NCBI RefSeq assembly: GCF_001865675.1
Contig: NZ_CP011319.1
Span: forward strand, 1,550,001-1,614,000
Source of the DNA: Janthinobacterium sp. 1_2014MBL_MicDiv
GTDB taxonomy: Bacteria > Pseudomonadota > Gammaproteobacteria > Burkholderiales > Burkholderiaceae_D
Direction of reading: 5' to 3'
DNA: 64,000 nt
Made by a program: the position numbers and the translations under genes. A model generated the notes under the pieces. The model saw only the letters and a list, made by a program, of their open reading frames with translations. It did not search any database and was not told where the DNA came from. Within the stretch, counting starts at the first letter, position 1; the number at the start of each line of letters is the position of its first letter. Shown in pieces: positions 15,182-23,351 of the stretch.

Positions 15182-16372
15182 ATGAAAGCAATCATTCCAC
15201 AGCATGATGACAGTTTCGCCGGGCAAGCCATGTTGCCGCCCCAGTCGCTGAAAGCCCTGAAGGGGCGTGGCGCCGTATCAAATTTGCAAGGACGCTACGA
15301 AGTGCATGCGCGCGACGGCTTCGATGACGGCTGGGGCGTGGCTGGCGCGGACGCGGACGCTGAAGGGGAGGGTGTCGCGCCATGGAAGACGCAGGTCAGC
15401 GACGAGCAGGCGCGCACCATCCTCACGCGCAACGCTTCGCCAGATTTGCCGTTCAATGTGTCCCTGAACCCGTACCGGGGCTGTGAACATGGCTGCATCT
15501 ATTGCTTTGCCCGTCCCACGCACAGCTACCTGGGCCTGTCGCCGGGTCTCGACTTCGAAAGCCGCATCTATGCCAAGGTGAATGCGCCGGAATTGCTGCG
15601 GCGCGAACTGGCCAGGCCGTCCTATGTGCCGGAGCCGATCGCGCTGGGTGTGAACACGGATGCCTATCAGCCGTGCGAGCGCGAGCGGCAACTGACGCGG
15701 CGCGTGCTGGAAGTGCTGCACGAATGCGGGCATCCGGTGGCGCTGATCACCAAATCCTCGCTGATCGAGCGCGACATCGACTTGCTGGCGCCGATGGCGG
15801 CCAAGCGCCTGGCTGCCGTGGCCGTCACCGTCACCACGCTCGACCCGGCCATCGCGCGCACGCTGGAACCGCGCGCTGCCGCTCCCGCGCGGCGCTTGCG
15901 CACGATCCGCACCTTGACGGACGCGGGCATTCCCGTGGGCGTCAGCATCGCCCCCATCATTCCTTTCGTGACGGAACCGGAAATCGAGCAATTGCTCGAA
16001 GCCGTGCGCGACGCGGGCGCCATCCACGCCCATTACGTCGTGCTGCGCCTGCCGTGGGAAGTGAGTCCCCTGTTTCAGCAATGGCTGGAAGCGCACTTCC
16101 CGGAACGGGCCCAGCGCGTGATGAATAGGGTGCGCGAAATGCGTGGTGGCAAGGATTACGACAGCGCCTTCGGCACGCGCATGCAAGGCGAAGGCGTATG
16201 GGCCGACCTCATCCGCCAGCGCTTCGAGAAGGCCGTGCACCGCCTGGGTCTGCATGGCAGGGGAGGCCGCTTCAAGCAGCTTGACTGCACCCAGTTCCGC
16301 CGTCCGCTGGTGGTGCCGCCGCTGGGCGCCAAGGCGAAAGGGAGCAATGCGGGGCAGCTGGATTTGTTTTAG
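15182..16372 (+). CDS. Radical SAM protein, PA0069 / Spl-like family
   Basis: 396 residues from the ATG at 15182; ATG 15170 is the other in-frame choice but sits against the LexA-type box. The cluster motif CEHGCIYC (CX3CX2C) follows NPYRGC. Other family blocks are NTDAYQPCERERQLTRR, the KSSLIERDIDLL strand, TLEPRAAAPARRLRTI and the C-terminal RGGRFKQLDCTQFRRP. The domain resembles spore photoproduct lyase, but these proteins in Gram-negatives have no proven substrate. The upstream SOS-type box suggests a DNA-damage link. It follows the DTW gene by 80 bp but has its own promoter. Confidence 0.85.
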   Translation: MKAIIPQHDDSFAGQAMLPPQSLKALKGRGAVSNLQGRYEVHARDGFDDGWGVAGADADAEGEGVAPWKTQVSDEQARTILTRNASPDLPFNVSLNPYRGCEHGCIYCFARPTHSYLGLSPGLDFESRIYAKVNAPELLRRELARPSYVPEPIALGVNTDAYQPCERERQLTRRVLEVLHECGHPVALITKSSLIERDIDLLAPMAAKRLAAVAVTVTTLDPAIARTLEPRAAAPARRLRTIRTLTDAGIPVGVSIAPIIPFVTEPEIEQLLEAVRDAGAIHAHYVVLRLPWEVSPLFQQWLEAHFPERAQRVMNRVREMRGGKDYDSAFGTRMQGEGVWADLIRQRFEKAVHRLGLHGRGGRFKQLDCTQFRRPLVVPPLGAKAKGSNAGQLDLF

Positions 16373-16914
16373 ATCAGGCTTGAGGTCGGGCAGTCATGGC
16401 GGCCTATGCCGGCCGGGCGCGGCTCCGCTGACAGCGCATGAGACGCGGCGAGGATGCGAGGAGGTGGCGTGGCGGCCACGCGCGAAGGCCGATGCCCGAC
16501 GACATAGTCCGTGGCCCATAGTCGGGCATAGTCTCCATCGTCGCGCATAGTCCGCGCTGCGGCGGCGGGGGGAACGGGCAATCGCTGGCCGGAGCGCGGA
16601 GCGTGCCGGACGTGGACAGGGGCTGCGTGCCGGGATGGGCGGTGGCGCCGGGCTGCATGGGGAGTACTTGCTGGCATTCACCGATGCCGCCGCCGGGCCG
16701 GGCTTGCGGATGCCTGGCGGCCGGCCGTGCGAGCGCGGGCGCGAGCGGAAAGAGGGGCGACGCGCGTCGGAGGTGCTGTTGGGAGTACTGTACGCGGGCG
16801 GGCATCTGGTGGTGCTGATTGCCACCGCCTTGGCGATCGCCTGGCCGCCGGGGTTGGTGCTGCCGCTGGCGCTGGCATCGCAGTTCTTGCCGGCCCACTG
16901 CCCGCCCGAAGCGG
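16373..16914. other. 542-bp gap without a convincing gene
   Basis: Frames on both strands are open by GC bias but lack ribosome sites and family features. One + frame (16635-16937) encodes a hydrophobic stretch, LVVLIATALAIAWPPGL, but overlaps the 3' end of the next gene and starts poorly. At 16503-16552 the heptamer CATAGTC occurs four times. Confidence 0.5.
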
Positions 16915-17526
16915 TCAGCTCGCCGTGCCGTCCTTGATCTGCGCCAAATGCTGCTCGATGGCGAAGACGTGCGGGTCGCTCTTGCCCAGTTCGCGCAGGG
17001 CGCTGGCCAGGTGCAGCAGGTAGTCGCTGTTCGGGCCGCTGGGGCCGGCCGAACGGGCGATCTGGCGCGCGATGTCGAGTTCGGGCGCGGCGCCCAGGAA
17101 GGCGGCGTTTTCTTCATTGGCGATGTAGACGAGGCCGTCGACCTTGCTGCCATCGTCGAAGGTGATCTCGGTGGCCAGGCGCAAATAGCCGTTCTTTTCG
17201 CGGTGGTCGAGGTGGGCGAAGACTTCGGGCGTGATCAGGTAAGCCATGCCGTCGCACACGGCGCCCGCCTGCGGCACGATGGTGGCGACCCGGCCCGGCG
17301 CCATCGGCGTGCCGCGGTGGTCGTGCGAACCTTGCCAGAAGCGCCGCGTCCAGCCCTTGATGCTGGCGGGACGCCGCTCGAGGTAGGGAAAATCGGCCTT
17401 GTAGATCAGCGAGCCATAGCCGAACAGCCAGACTTGTGCATGGCCGTCGAAGGTGTTCATGCGCTGGTTGATGGCGATGGTGGCGGCGTCGATGGGCGAC
17501 AGGTCGTTGTGCGCAGGCTGGGTCAT
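16915..17526 (-). CDS. ChaC-like gamma-glutamylcyclotransferase
   Basis: 203 residues from the ATG at 17526; an upstream in-frame start would run into the LysR gene. The signature WLFGYGSLIYKADFPYLERR contains the substrate-binding GYGSL loop. It is followed by GWTRRFWQGSHDHRGT and APGRVATI. A later acidic IANEENAAFLG segment follows the region of the usual catalytic Glu. ChaC enzymes cleave glutathione to 5-oxoproline and Cys-Gly in the cytoplasm. The gene starts 29 bp after the LysR gene, so the two may share a transcript. Confidence 0.88.
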   Translation of the reverse strand: MTQPAHNDLSPIDAATIAINQRMNTFDGHAQVWLFGYGSLIYKADFPYLERRPASIKGWTRRFWQGSHDHRGTPMAPGRVATIVPQAGAVCDGMAYLITPEVFAHLDHREKNGYLRLATEITFDDGSKVDGLVYIANEENAAFLGAAPELDIARQIARSAGPSGPNSDYLLHLASALRELGKSDPHVFAIEQHLAQIKDGTAS

Positions 17527-17555
17527 GGCGTAAGCGGTGAAAGGGCGATGGTGGA

Positions 17556-18521
17556 TTATAAAGGTGCGCCGGCCGCGCCGCCCGCAGGCAGGGCGTCGCG
17601 TGTGCCGCCGTTCGCTCCCACATTCCACTCGTGCGTCTCGACGAACTGGAACAGGAAGGCCATGAAGCTTTCGGCCGCCGGCGACAGCGAACGTGCCGTC
17701 TTCGTGTACACGAAAAAGCGCCGCGTCAGTTCCGGCTCGTGCAGCGCGCGCATGTGCAGTTGATACAGCTTGACCATCGGTTCCGCGTACGGCAGGCAGA
17801 CCGTGATACCCAGGTTGGCGCTGACCATGGCCAGCGCCGTCGTCATGAAGGTCACTTCGTTGTAGGGATTGAGCGACAGGTCGCGGAAGCTGCCGTGCAT
17901 GTCGCGCAGCAGGCGCTCCGTGAACTGGCCCTGCAGCGAGATGAACGGGTAGTCGCCCACATCGGCCCAGGTGACCCGCTCTTTCTGCCGCAGCGGATGC
18001 TGCTCGGGGAAAACCAGCACGAAGGGCATCTCGAACAGCACTTGGGCGCCGATTTCCGCCGTCGGGTCGCGTTCGGGGCCGATGCCGAAATCGACTTCGC
18101 CGCTGAAGACGCGCGCCGACACATTCTCCACCGGACAGTCGACCAGGCGCAGCTGCACGTCAGGGTGCGCCTCGCGGTAGGCGGCGATTACTTCCGGCAG
18201 CAGGGTGCACGCCATCATCTGCGGCGCGGCGATGCGCACCAGGCCCGTCTTCAGGGCCTTGCGCTGGGCGATGCCGGCCATGGCGCCGTCGAGGTCCTCG
18301 ATCATCTTTTCAAACAGCGGATACAGCTCGCGGCCGATTTCCGACAGCTGCGTCCTGCGCGTGCTGCGCTCGACGACGCGCACGCCCAGCACGCTTTCGA
18401 GTTCCTTGATCAAGCCGCTCAGGGCGGACTGCGTCACGTGCAGGTATTCGGCGGCCAGGGTAAAGCTGCCGGTCTTGGCGAGCGCGACGAAAGCGCGCAT
18501 CTGTCGCAGGCTGGGACTCAT
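17556..18521 (-). CDS. LysR-family transcriptional regulator
   Basis: 321 residues, start chosen at MSPSLRQMRAFVALAK, the usual beginning of the helix-turn-helix domain (about 1-62, with SFTLAAEYLHVTQSALSGLIKELE). The effector domain (about 90-300) has the usual type 2 periplasmic-binding fold (LVRIAAPQMMACTLLPEVI). It is transcribed away from the VOC-FAH-maiA genes and most likely controls them, as LysR proteins commonly do for divergent catabolic genes. Its ligand would then be a pathway intermediate. The last 25 residues are Gly/Ala-rich and probably not structured. Confidence 0.9.
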   Translation of the reverse strand: MSPSLRQMRAFVALAKTGSFTLAAEYLHVTQSALSGLIKELESVLGVRVVERSTRRTQLSEIGRELYPLFEKMIEDLDGAMAGIAQRKALKTGLVRIAAPQMMACTLLPEVIAAYREAHPDVQLRLVDCPVENVSARVFSGEVDFGIGPERDPTAEIGAQVLFEMPFVLVFPEQHPLRQKERVTWADVGDYPFISLQGQFTERLLRDMHGSFRDLSLNPYNEVTFMTTALAMVSANLGITVCLPYAEPMVKLYQLHMRALHEPELTRRFFVYTKTARSLSPAAESFMAFLFQFVETHEWNVGANGGTRDALPAGGAAGAPL

Positions 18522-18646
18522 AAGATAATCCGATAAATCAATGGTTAAATATTGTTTGTATGATAGCTGGAACTCGATTCTAATGGTGAAAACTGAAAAA
18601 ACCGCCAGCCATCGCGCCGCGCGCGCATCCATTGGAGACAGACAGC
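18522..18646. promoter_or_regulatory. Divergent control region between the LysR and VOC genes
   Basis: The 125 bp are AT-rich near the LysR start and include CGATAAATCAATGG and a TTGTTT / TATGAT pair reading towards the VOC gene. A LysR binding site is expected here but no clear T-N11-A dyad stands out. Confidence 0.35.
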
Positions 18647-19180
18647 ATGAAGATCAAGCAAATCCACCACGTCGCCTACCGCTGCATCGACGCGAAGAAA
18701 ACCGTCGAGTGGTACGTCAAGCATTTGAACATGAATTTCGTCCTCGCCATCGCCGAAGACCTGGTGCCGTCGACCAAGGCGCCGGACCCGTACATGCACG
18801 TCTTCCTCGACGCCGGCCAGGGCAATGTGCTGGCCTTCTTTGAATTGCCGACGCAGCCGCCGATGGACCGCGACCGCAATACGCCGGCCTGGGTGCAGCA
18901 CCTGGCGCTGGAAGTGGCCAGCATGGACGAACTGCTGGCCGCCAAGGCGCGCCTGGTGGCCGGCGGCGTGGAAGTGCTGGGTCCCGTCAACCACGCCATC
19001 TTCCAGTCGATCTACTTCTTCGACCCGAACGGCCACCGCCTGGAGCTGGCGGCCAATGTGGGCACGCCCGAGATGATGGCCAAACTGGACGCCGTCAAAT
19101 GGGAAATGCTGGAAGAATGGTCGCAGACGCGCCGCGCGCCCAAGCACGCCGCCTGGATGCACGCGCCGGCCGACGCCTGA
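18647..19180 (+). CDS. VOC-family (glyoxalase/extradiol dioxygenase fold) protein
   Basis: 177 residues from the ATG at 18647, with GGAG 9 bp upstream. Two beta-alpha-beta-beta-beta modules are visible. Probable metal ligands are the His in HHVAYR, the His in VQHLAL and the Glu in HRLELA. It is far too short for 4-hydroxyphenylpyruvate dioxygenase (about 350 residues). Its place before a fumarylacetoacetase-like gene and maleylacetoacetate isomerase suggests a ring-cleaving dioxygenase or accessory isomerase in aromatic catabolism, but the substrate is not clear. Confidence 0.8.
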   Translation: MKIKQIHHVAYRCIDAKKTVEWYVKHLNMNFVLAIAEDLVPSTKAPDPYMHVFLDAGQGNVLAFFELPTQPPMDRDRNTPAWVQHLALEVASMDELLAAKARLVAGGVEVLGPVNHAIFQSIYFFDPNGHRLELAANVGTPEMMAKLDAVKWEMLEEWSQTRRAPKHAAWMHAPADA

Positions 19181-19235
19181 GCGCCGCCTGCCTGCTCCAT
19201 CCGACACCTGAACACTACGCCACACAAGGAAAACC

Positions 19236-20264
19236 ATGAAACTCGCAACCCTGAAAAACGGCAGCCGCGACGGCGCCCTGATCCTCGTCAGCCGCGACCT
19301 GCGCCAGTACCAGCGCGTGGCCGCCATCGCGCCGACCCTGCAGGCGGCGCTCGACAACTGGGACGCCGTCGCGCCCCGGCTGGAACAGGCTTACGCCGCC
19401 CTGAACGCGGGCCAGGCGCCGGACGCCCAGCCGTTTGACGCAACGCTATGCCACTCGCCGCTGCCGCGCGCCTACCAGTGGGCCGACGGTTCGGCCTACA
19501 TCAACCATGTGGAACTGGTGCGCAAGGCGCGCAACGCAGAAGTACCGGCCTCGTTCTACACGGATCCGCTGATGTACCAGGGCGGCTCGGACAGTTTCAT
19601 CGGTCCGCGCGACCCGATCTTCGCCCTGTCGGAAGAGTGGGGCATCGACCTGGAGGCGGAAGTGGCGGTTGTCACGGGCGACGTCGCCATGGGCGCCGGC
19701 GTGGCGCAGGCGGCGAAAGCTATCCGCCTGGTGATGCTGGTCAACGACGTCTCGCTGCGCAACCTGATTCCGGGCGAACTGGCGAAAGGTTTCGGCTTCT
19801 TCCAGTCGAAGGCGGCCAGCGCGTTTTCGCCGGTCGCCGTCACGCCGGACGAACTGGGCGCCGACTGGGCTGACAGCAAGCTGCACCTGCCGCTGCTGGT
19901 GGACCTCAACGACAAGCCCTTCGGCAAGCCGAATGCGGGCGAAGACATGACGTTCAACTTTGCGCAGCTGGTGGCGCATGCGGCCAAAACGCGCGAACTG
20001 GGCGCCGGCAGCATCGTTGGCTCGGGCACCGTGTCGAACAAGCAGGGCAGCCTGTTCGGTTCCAGCATCGACAACGGCGGCGTGGGCTACTGCTGCCTGG
20101 CCGAGGTGCGCATGTATGAAACCATCGAACATGGCGCGCCGAAGACGGCCTACCTGCAATTCGGCGACACGGTGCGCATCGAGATGCGCGACGCGGCCGG
20201 CGCCAGCATTTTCGGCAGCATCGAGCAGACCGTGGCCCTGTACGCCGGTGCCGCGCGCGCCTGA
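19236..20264 (+). CDS. Fumarylacetoacetate hydrolase family protein
   Basis: 342 residues. The FAH catalytic domain spans about 100-330: YTDPLMYQGGSDSFIGPRDPI, metal-binding WGIDLEAEVAVVTGD, VMLVNDVSLRNLIP, GSGTVSNKQGS. The N-terminal 90 residues form the small cap domain of the longer bacterial group. It hydrolyses fumarylacetoacetate or a related ring-cleavage product into fumarate and an acid. It sits 55 bp after the VOC gene and 14 bp before maiA, forming a compact catabolic operon. A homogentisate dioxygenase gene is not in the window. Confidence 0.9.
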   Translation: MKLATLKNGSRDGALILVSRDLRQYQRVAAIAPTLQAALDNWDAVAPRLEQAYAALNAGQAPDAQPFDATLCHSPLPRAYQWADGSAYINHVELVRKARNAEVPASFYTDPLMYQGGSDSFIGPRDPIFALSEEWGIDLEAEVAVVTGDVAMGAGVAQAAKAIRLVMLVNDVSLRNLIPGELAKGFGFFQSKAASAFSPVAVTPDELGADWADSKLHLPLLVDLNDKPFGKPNAGEDMTFNFAQLVAHAAKTRELGAGSIVGSGTVSNKQGSLFGSSIDNGGVGYCCLAEVRMYETIEHGAPKTAYLQFGDTVRIEMRDAAGASIFGSIEQTVALYAGAARA

Positions 20265-20278
20265 GGGGAGGGTCTGCC

Positions 20279-20929
20279 ATGAAGCTGTACACCTATTTCC
20301 GCAGTTCGGCCGCCTACCGCGTGCGCATCGCCCTGAACCTGAAGGGCGTGGCCTATGACAGCATCCCCGTGCACTTGCTGCGCGACGGCGGCCAGCAGCT
20401 GCTGCCGGCCTACCGCGCCGTCAATCCGTCGGCGCTGGTGCCGGCGCTCGACGACGATGGCGCCATCCTGACGCAGTCGCTGGCGATCCTCGAATACCTC
20501 GATGAAACGCGCCCTGGCGTGCCGCTGCTGCCGGCGGATGCGCCTGGGCGGGCCCGCGTGCGCGCGCTGGCGCTGGCGATCGCCTGCGACGCGCATCCGC
20601 TGACGAATCTGCGGGTCCTGAAATACCTGAAAAATACGCTGGGCCTGTCCGAGGAAGCCAAGCAGGAATGGTACCGCCACTGGATGGCCGAGGGACTGGC
20701 GGCCGTGGAAGCGCTGCTGGTCCAGGGCGATGCGGCCGGAACGAAGCTGTTCTGCCATGGCGACGCCGCCAGCATCGCCGACTGCTGCCTGGTGCCGCAA
20801 GTGTTCAATGCGCAGCGCTTCGGCATCGACCTGGCGCCATACCCGCGCGTGGCGCGCATCCACGCGCACTGCAGCGGCTTGCCCGCGTTTGCCGCCGCCC
20901 ATCCGTCGCAGCAGCCGGACGCCGAATAG
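20279..20929 (+). CDS. maiA: Maleylacetoacetate isomerase (GST zeta family)
   Basis: 216 residues. The thioredoxin-like N-terminal domain carries the zeta-class active-site motif YFRSSAAYRVRIALNLKG. NPSALVPALDDDG and LTQSLAILEYLDE bind glutathione. The all-helical C-terminal domain includes CHGDAASIADCCLVPQV. The enzyme isomerises maleylacetoacetate to fumarylacetoacetate with glutathione, feeding the neighbouring hydrolase. The gene is last in the operon and a strong terminator follows about 70 bp downstream. Confidence 0.95.
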   Translation: MKLYTYFRSSAAYRVRIALNLKGVAYDSIPVHLLRDGGQQLLPAYRAVNPSALVPALDDDGAILTQSLAILEYLDETRPGVPLLPADAPGRARVRALALAIACDAHPLTNLRVLKYLKNTLGLSEEAKQEWYRHWMAEGLAAVEALLVQGDAAGTKLFCHGDAASIADCCLVPQVFNAQRFGIDLAPYPRVARIHAHCSGLPAFAAAHPSQQPDAE

Positions 20930-20996
20930 CGCCGAACAGGCGGGGTGCCGCCCTTTGAACCATGGGCTTGATTCAAAGCAAGCGCAAGCGAAAGCA

Positions 20997-21030
20997 AGTC
21001 CCGGCCCGGCAACAGGCCGGGACTTTTTTA
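20997..21030 (+). terminator. Rho-independent terminator after maiA
   Basis: A perfect 10-bp stem AGTCCCGGCC / GGCCGGGACT with an 8-base loop is followed by TTTTTTA. It closes the VOC-FAH-maiA operon. Confidence 0.9.
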
Positions 21031-21131
21031 TTCTGCGAGTGACATGCTTCATGGGCGTAACTTTGTGTTTTCGTTAAGGTTGGCCTGGCGGTGCGCTACA
21101 ATTTGCGTTTGCGCAATCGACTACGAGTTCC

Positions 21132-21911
21132 ATGACCGTTCCCACACTCCCCGCCAGCATCGCCGACGCCCTGTCCCTGGCGCATGCTTCCTGGCGCCCC
21201 ATCCTGCTGCGCGGCCTGCACGCCGTGATGGCGGCCGATCCCGCCTACCTGCCGGCGCTGGCCGTCGACGATTACCTGCCCACGCAGGGCCGGCTGTTCG
21301 CCGCCTTTGCCCTGCCGCTGGCGCAGGTGCGCCATGTGCTGGTGGGCGAGGGGCCGTATCCGCGCGCCGAGAGCGCCACGGGCGTGTGTTTCATGGATGG
21401 CGCCGTCGGCAGCCTGTGGTCGGCCACGGGCCTGTCGAAGCCCGTCAACCGCGCCACCTCGCTGCGCAACTTCATGAAGATGCTGCTGGTGGCCGATGGC
21501 CAGCTGCAGGGCGGCGACACGTCCGGCGTCGCCATGGCGCCCGTGGCCGCCGCCGCGCTGCTGCCCGGCAGCGGCGTGATCCAGACCTTGCCCGACCTGC
21601 AGCGCAAGATGACGGAGCAGGGCTTTTTGCTGCTCAACGCGGCCCTCGTGTTCCGCGCCCATGTGCCGCCCGTGCAGGATGCGCGCGGCTGGCTGCCCTT
21701 CCTGCAGGTGGTGCTCGAGGCGCTGGCGCGGCAGGGTGGCGCGGATCTGCCGCAGCTGGTGCTGTGGGGCAAGATTGCCGAACTCGTCAAGCGCCTGCCG
21801 GTGGCCGCATCCTTGCCGCAGGTGACGGCCGAACATCCGTATAATCTGTCCTTTATCGGCAATGGCGAAATGCAGGCCCTGTTTGGCCCGATGCAGCTAT
21901 TGCGTGCTTGA
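21132..21911 (+). CDS. Uracil-DNA glycosylase-like protein with altered catalytic motif
   Basis: 259 residues with the order of motifs of family 1 uracil-DNA glycosylases. VLVGEGPYPRAESATGVCF stands where GQDPYH is expected. GFLLLNAALVFRAH corresponds to the LLN-LTVR block, LVLWGKIAELVKRL to the LLWG strand, and AEHPYNLSF to HPSPLS. The Tyr, the Asn of LLN and the His of the last motif are kept, but the catalytic Asp of GQDPY is Gly here. The fold is therefore convincing but normal uracil excision is doubtful. It is followed after 38 bp by the NADAR gene on the same strand. Confidence 0.75.
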   Translation: MTVPTLPASIADALSLAHASWRPILLRGLHAVMAADPAYLPALAVDDYLPTQGRLFAAFALPLAQVRHVLVGEGPYPRAESATGVCFMDGAVGSLWSATGLSKPVNRATSLRNFMKMLLVADGQLQGGDTSGVAMAPVAAAALLPGSGVIQTLPDLQRKMTEQGFLLLNAALVFRAHVPPVQDARGWLPFLQVVLEALARQGGADLPQLVLWGKIAELVKRLPVAASLPQVTAEHPYNLSFIGNGEMQALFGPMQLLRA

Positions 21912-21949
21912 GCTTGAATTAGCGCCTGTCTGGCGGAAGTCCGGGGAAT

Positions 21950-22501
21950 ATGCAAATTAGTAACGTTGAAGAATTGAAGGCATGGATAGGCGCCGGCGGC
22001 GTGCCCGACTATCTGTATTTCTGGGGCCACACGCCGGCGCAGCCGCAGGTGGCCGATAAAAGCTGTTTCAGCCAGTGGTTTCCCTCGCCGTTCAGTCTGG
22101 CGGGCGTGACGTATGCGACGGCCGAGCATTACATGATGGCGCAAAAGGCGGCCCTGTTCGGCGATACGGCCGTGCAGGCGCGCATCGTGGCGGCCGGGCG
22201 GCCGTCGGAAGTGAAAAAGCTGGGGCGCGAGGTGGCCAATTTCGACGCCAAGGTGTGGGAGGCGGCGCGCGCCGGCATCGTCTTCGATGGCAATTTTGCC
22301 AAATTCTCGCAAAAGCCCGCCTTGCGCAAGTTTTTGCTGGGCACGGGCGAGCGCATCATCGTCGAAGCGAGCCCCGTCGACCGCATCTGGGGCGTGGGCC
22401 TGGCGGCGGACAATCCGCGCATCGCTGATCCGTCCCGCTGGGACGGCTTGAATCTGCTGGGTTTCGAACTGATGAAAGTGCGCGCCGCCCTGCGCGGCTG
22501 A
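21950..22501 (+). CDS. NADAR-domain protein (YbiA-like N-glycosidase)
   Basis: 183 residues. The NADAR signature is complete: FWGHTPAQP near the start, CFSQWFPSPFSLAGVTYATAEHYMM, KALFGD-type helix, then GNFAKFSQKPALRKFLL and the C-terminal DRIWGVGL. Such proteins hydrolyse the N-glycosidic bond of phosphorylated riboflavin intermediates (YbiA), and some NADAR proteins remove ADP-ribose from guanine bases in DNA. Which activity applies cannot be read from the sequence. It probably forms a two-gene unit with the glycosylase-like gene before it. Confidence 0.88.
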   Translation: MQISNVEELKAWIGAGGVPDYLYFWGHTPAQPQVADKSCFSQWFPSPFSLAGVTYATAEHYMMAQKAALFGDTAVQARIVAAGRPSEVKKLGREVANFDAKVWEAARAGIVFDGNFAKFSQKPALRKFLLGTGERIIVEASPVDRIWGVGLAADNPRIADPSRWDGLNLLGFELMKVRAALRG

Positions 22502-22502
22502 T

Positions 22503-22628
22503 GACGCCTGGCCAAACCTGCTGCGCGTCGGCATGGGTGGCCGGCGATGCCCGCCACGTCGGCGCCCGTGCCGGCCTGCGCTTCTTGGTCGCCGTTCCCT
22601 TCCGCCCGCGACGGTTTTGCCCGGTGCC
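22503..22628 (+). repeat. Dispersed palindromic intergenic repeat, copy B
   Basis: It begins directly at the stop codon of the NADAR gene with GCCAAACCTGCTGCGCGTCG and ends CCCGCGACGGTTTTGCCCGG, the same ends as copies A and C. The central GGCCGGCGATGCCC and TGCGCTTCT blocks are also shared with copy C. Compared with copy C it has lost the small inner hairpin. Confidence 0.75.
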
Positions 22629-22750
22629 GTGACGCCGGCGATTTTCCGATTGTTGTTTTCCTGATGCCGCCGCGCCTGGCGCGGCCTGCCATGCCCCTGC
22701 CAGCCCTGTGGTCATCGAGGGGCGCTCTGACAAACCCCGCCGAATTTGTT

Positions 22751-22777
22751 ATACTTGACTAAATCATTCAACTACTC
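22751..22777 (+). promoter_or_regulatory. IscR-type operator overlapping the isc promoter
   Basis: ATACTTGACTAAATCATTCA followed by ACTAC resembles the type 1 IscR site, an imperfect dyad with TTGACT inside that doubles as the -35 box. This matches the E. coli arrangement in which [2Fe-2S]-IscR represses its own operon. The -10 box is not obvious. The dyad lies about 60 bp before the iscR start. Confidence 0.65.
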
Positions 22778-22832
22778 GGGGTTAGGGAAGTTGAAAAACC
22801 GCAATATTTTAAACTAGTTGAACCGAGGATGT

Positions 22833-23309
22833 ATGCGTCTGACTACAAAAGGCCGTTTTGCCGTGACAGCGATGATCGATCTTGCCCTGCGCCAGGGCAA
22901 GGGTCCGGTCACCTTGTCCGGCATCAGCCAGCGCCAGTCGATTTCCCTGTCCTACCTGGAACAGCTGTTCGGCAAGCTGCGCCGGCATGAGATCGTCGAA
23001 TCGATCCGTGGTCCCGGCGGCGGCTACAGCCTGGCGCGCCGCGCCGACAAGGTGACGGTGGCCGACATCATCATCGCCGTCGACGAACCGCTGGATGCGA
23101 CGCAGTGCGGCGGCAAGGAACATTGCCATGGCGCCGACGCGGCCACGGGCGCGCGCTGCATGACGCATGAATTGTGGTCCACACTCAACGAAAAAATGGT
23201 CGATTATCTGGATTCTGTGTCGCTGCAGGACCTGGTCGACCAGCAGAGACAAAAGAATGCCGAGCAAAGCGTGATGGTGATGCACCGTAACCACGCCGCC
23301 CTCGGTTGA
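22833..23309 (+). CDS. iscR: Fe-S cluster assembly transcription factor IscR
   Basis: 158 residues from MRLTTKGRFAVTAMIDLA; an earlier in-frame start adds only five residues and lacks a better ribosome site. Rrf2-type winged helix at 1-80 with ISLSYLEQLFGKLRR as recognition helix. The cluster cysteines are C-X5-C-X10-C; the second gap is longer than the five residues in E. coli. IscR binds a [2Fe-2S] cluster delivered by the Isc machinery and adjusts isc expression to demand. It is the first gene of the operon, 42 bp ahead of iscS. Confidence 0.95.
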   Translation: MRLTTKGRFAVTAMIDLALRQGKGPVTLSGISQRQSISLSYLEQLFGKLRRHEIVESIRGPGGGYSLARRADKVTVADIIIAVDEPLDATQCGGKEHCHGADAATGARCMTHELWSTLNEKMVDYLDSVSLQDLVDQQRQKNAEQSVMVMHRNHAALG

Positions 23310-23351
23310 TAAATACAAAATACTAAGTTGCTGATTGCATTGGAGTTATTG

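Noticed and set aside
16635..16937. Small + strand frame with a hydrophobic segment in the gap after the radical SAM gene
   Set aside because: No ribosome site, overlaps the 3' end of the ChaC-like gene, and composition fits non-coding GC-rich DNA.
18647..19180. 4-hydroxyphenylpyruvate dioxygenase (hppD)
   Set aside because: Only 177 residues, half the required length, with a single VOC unit pair; only a general VOC call is supported.
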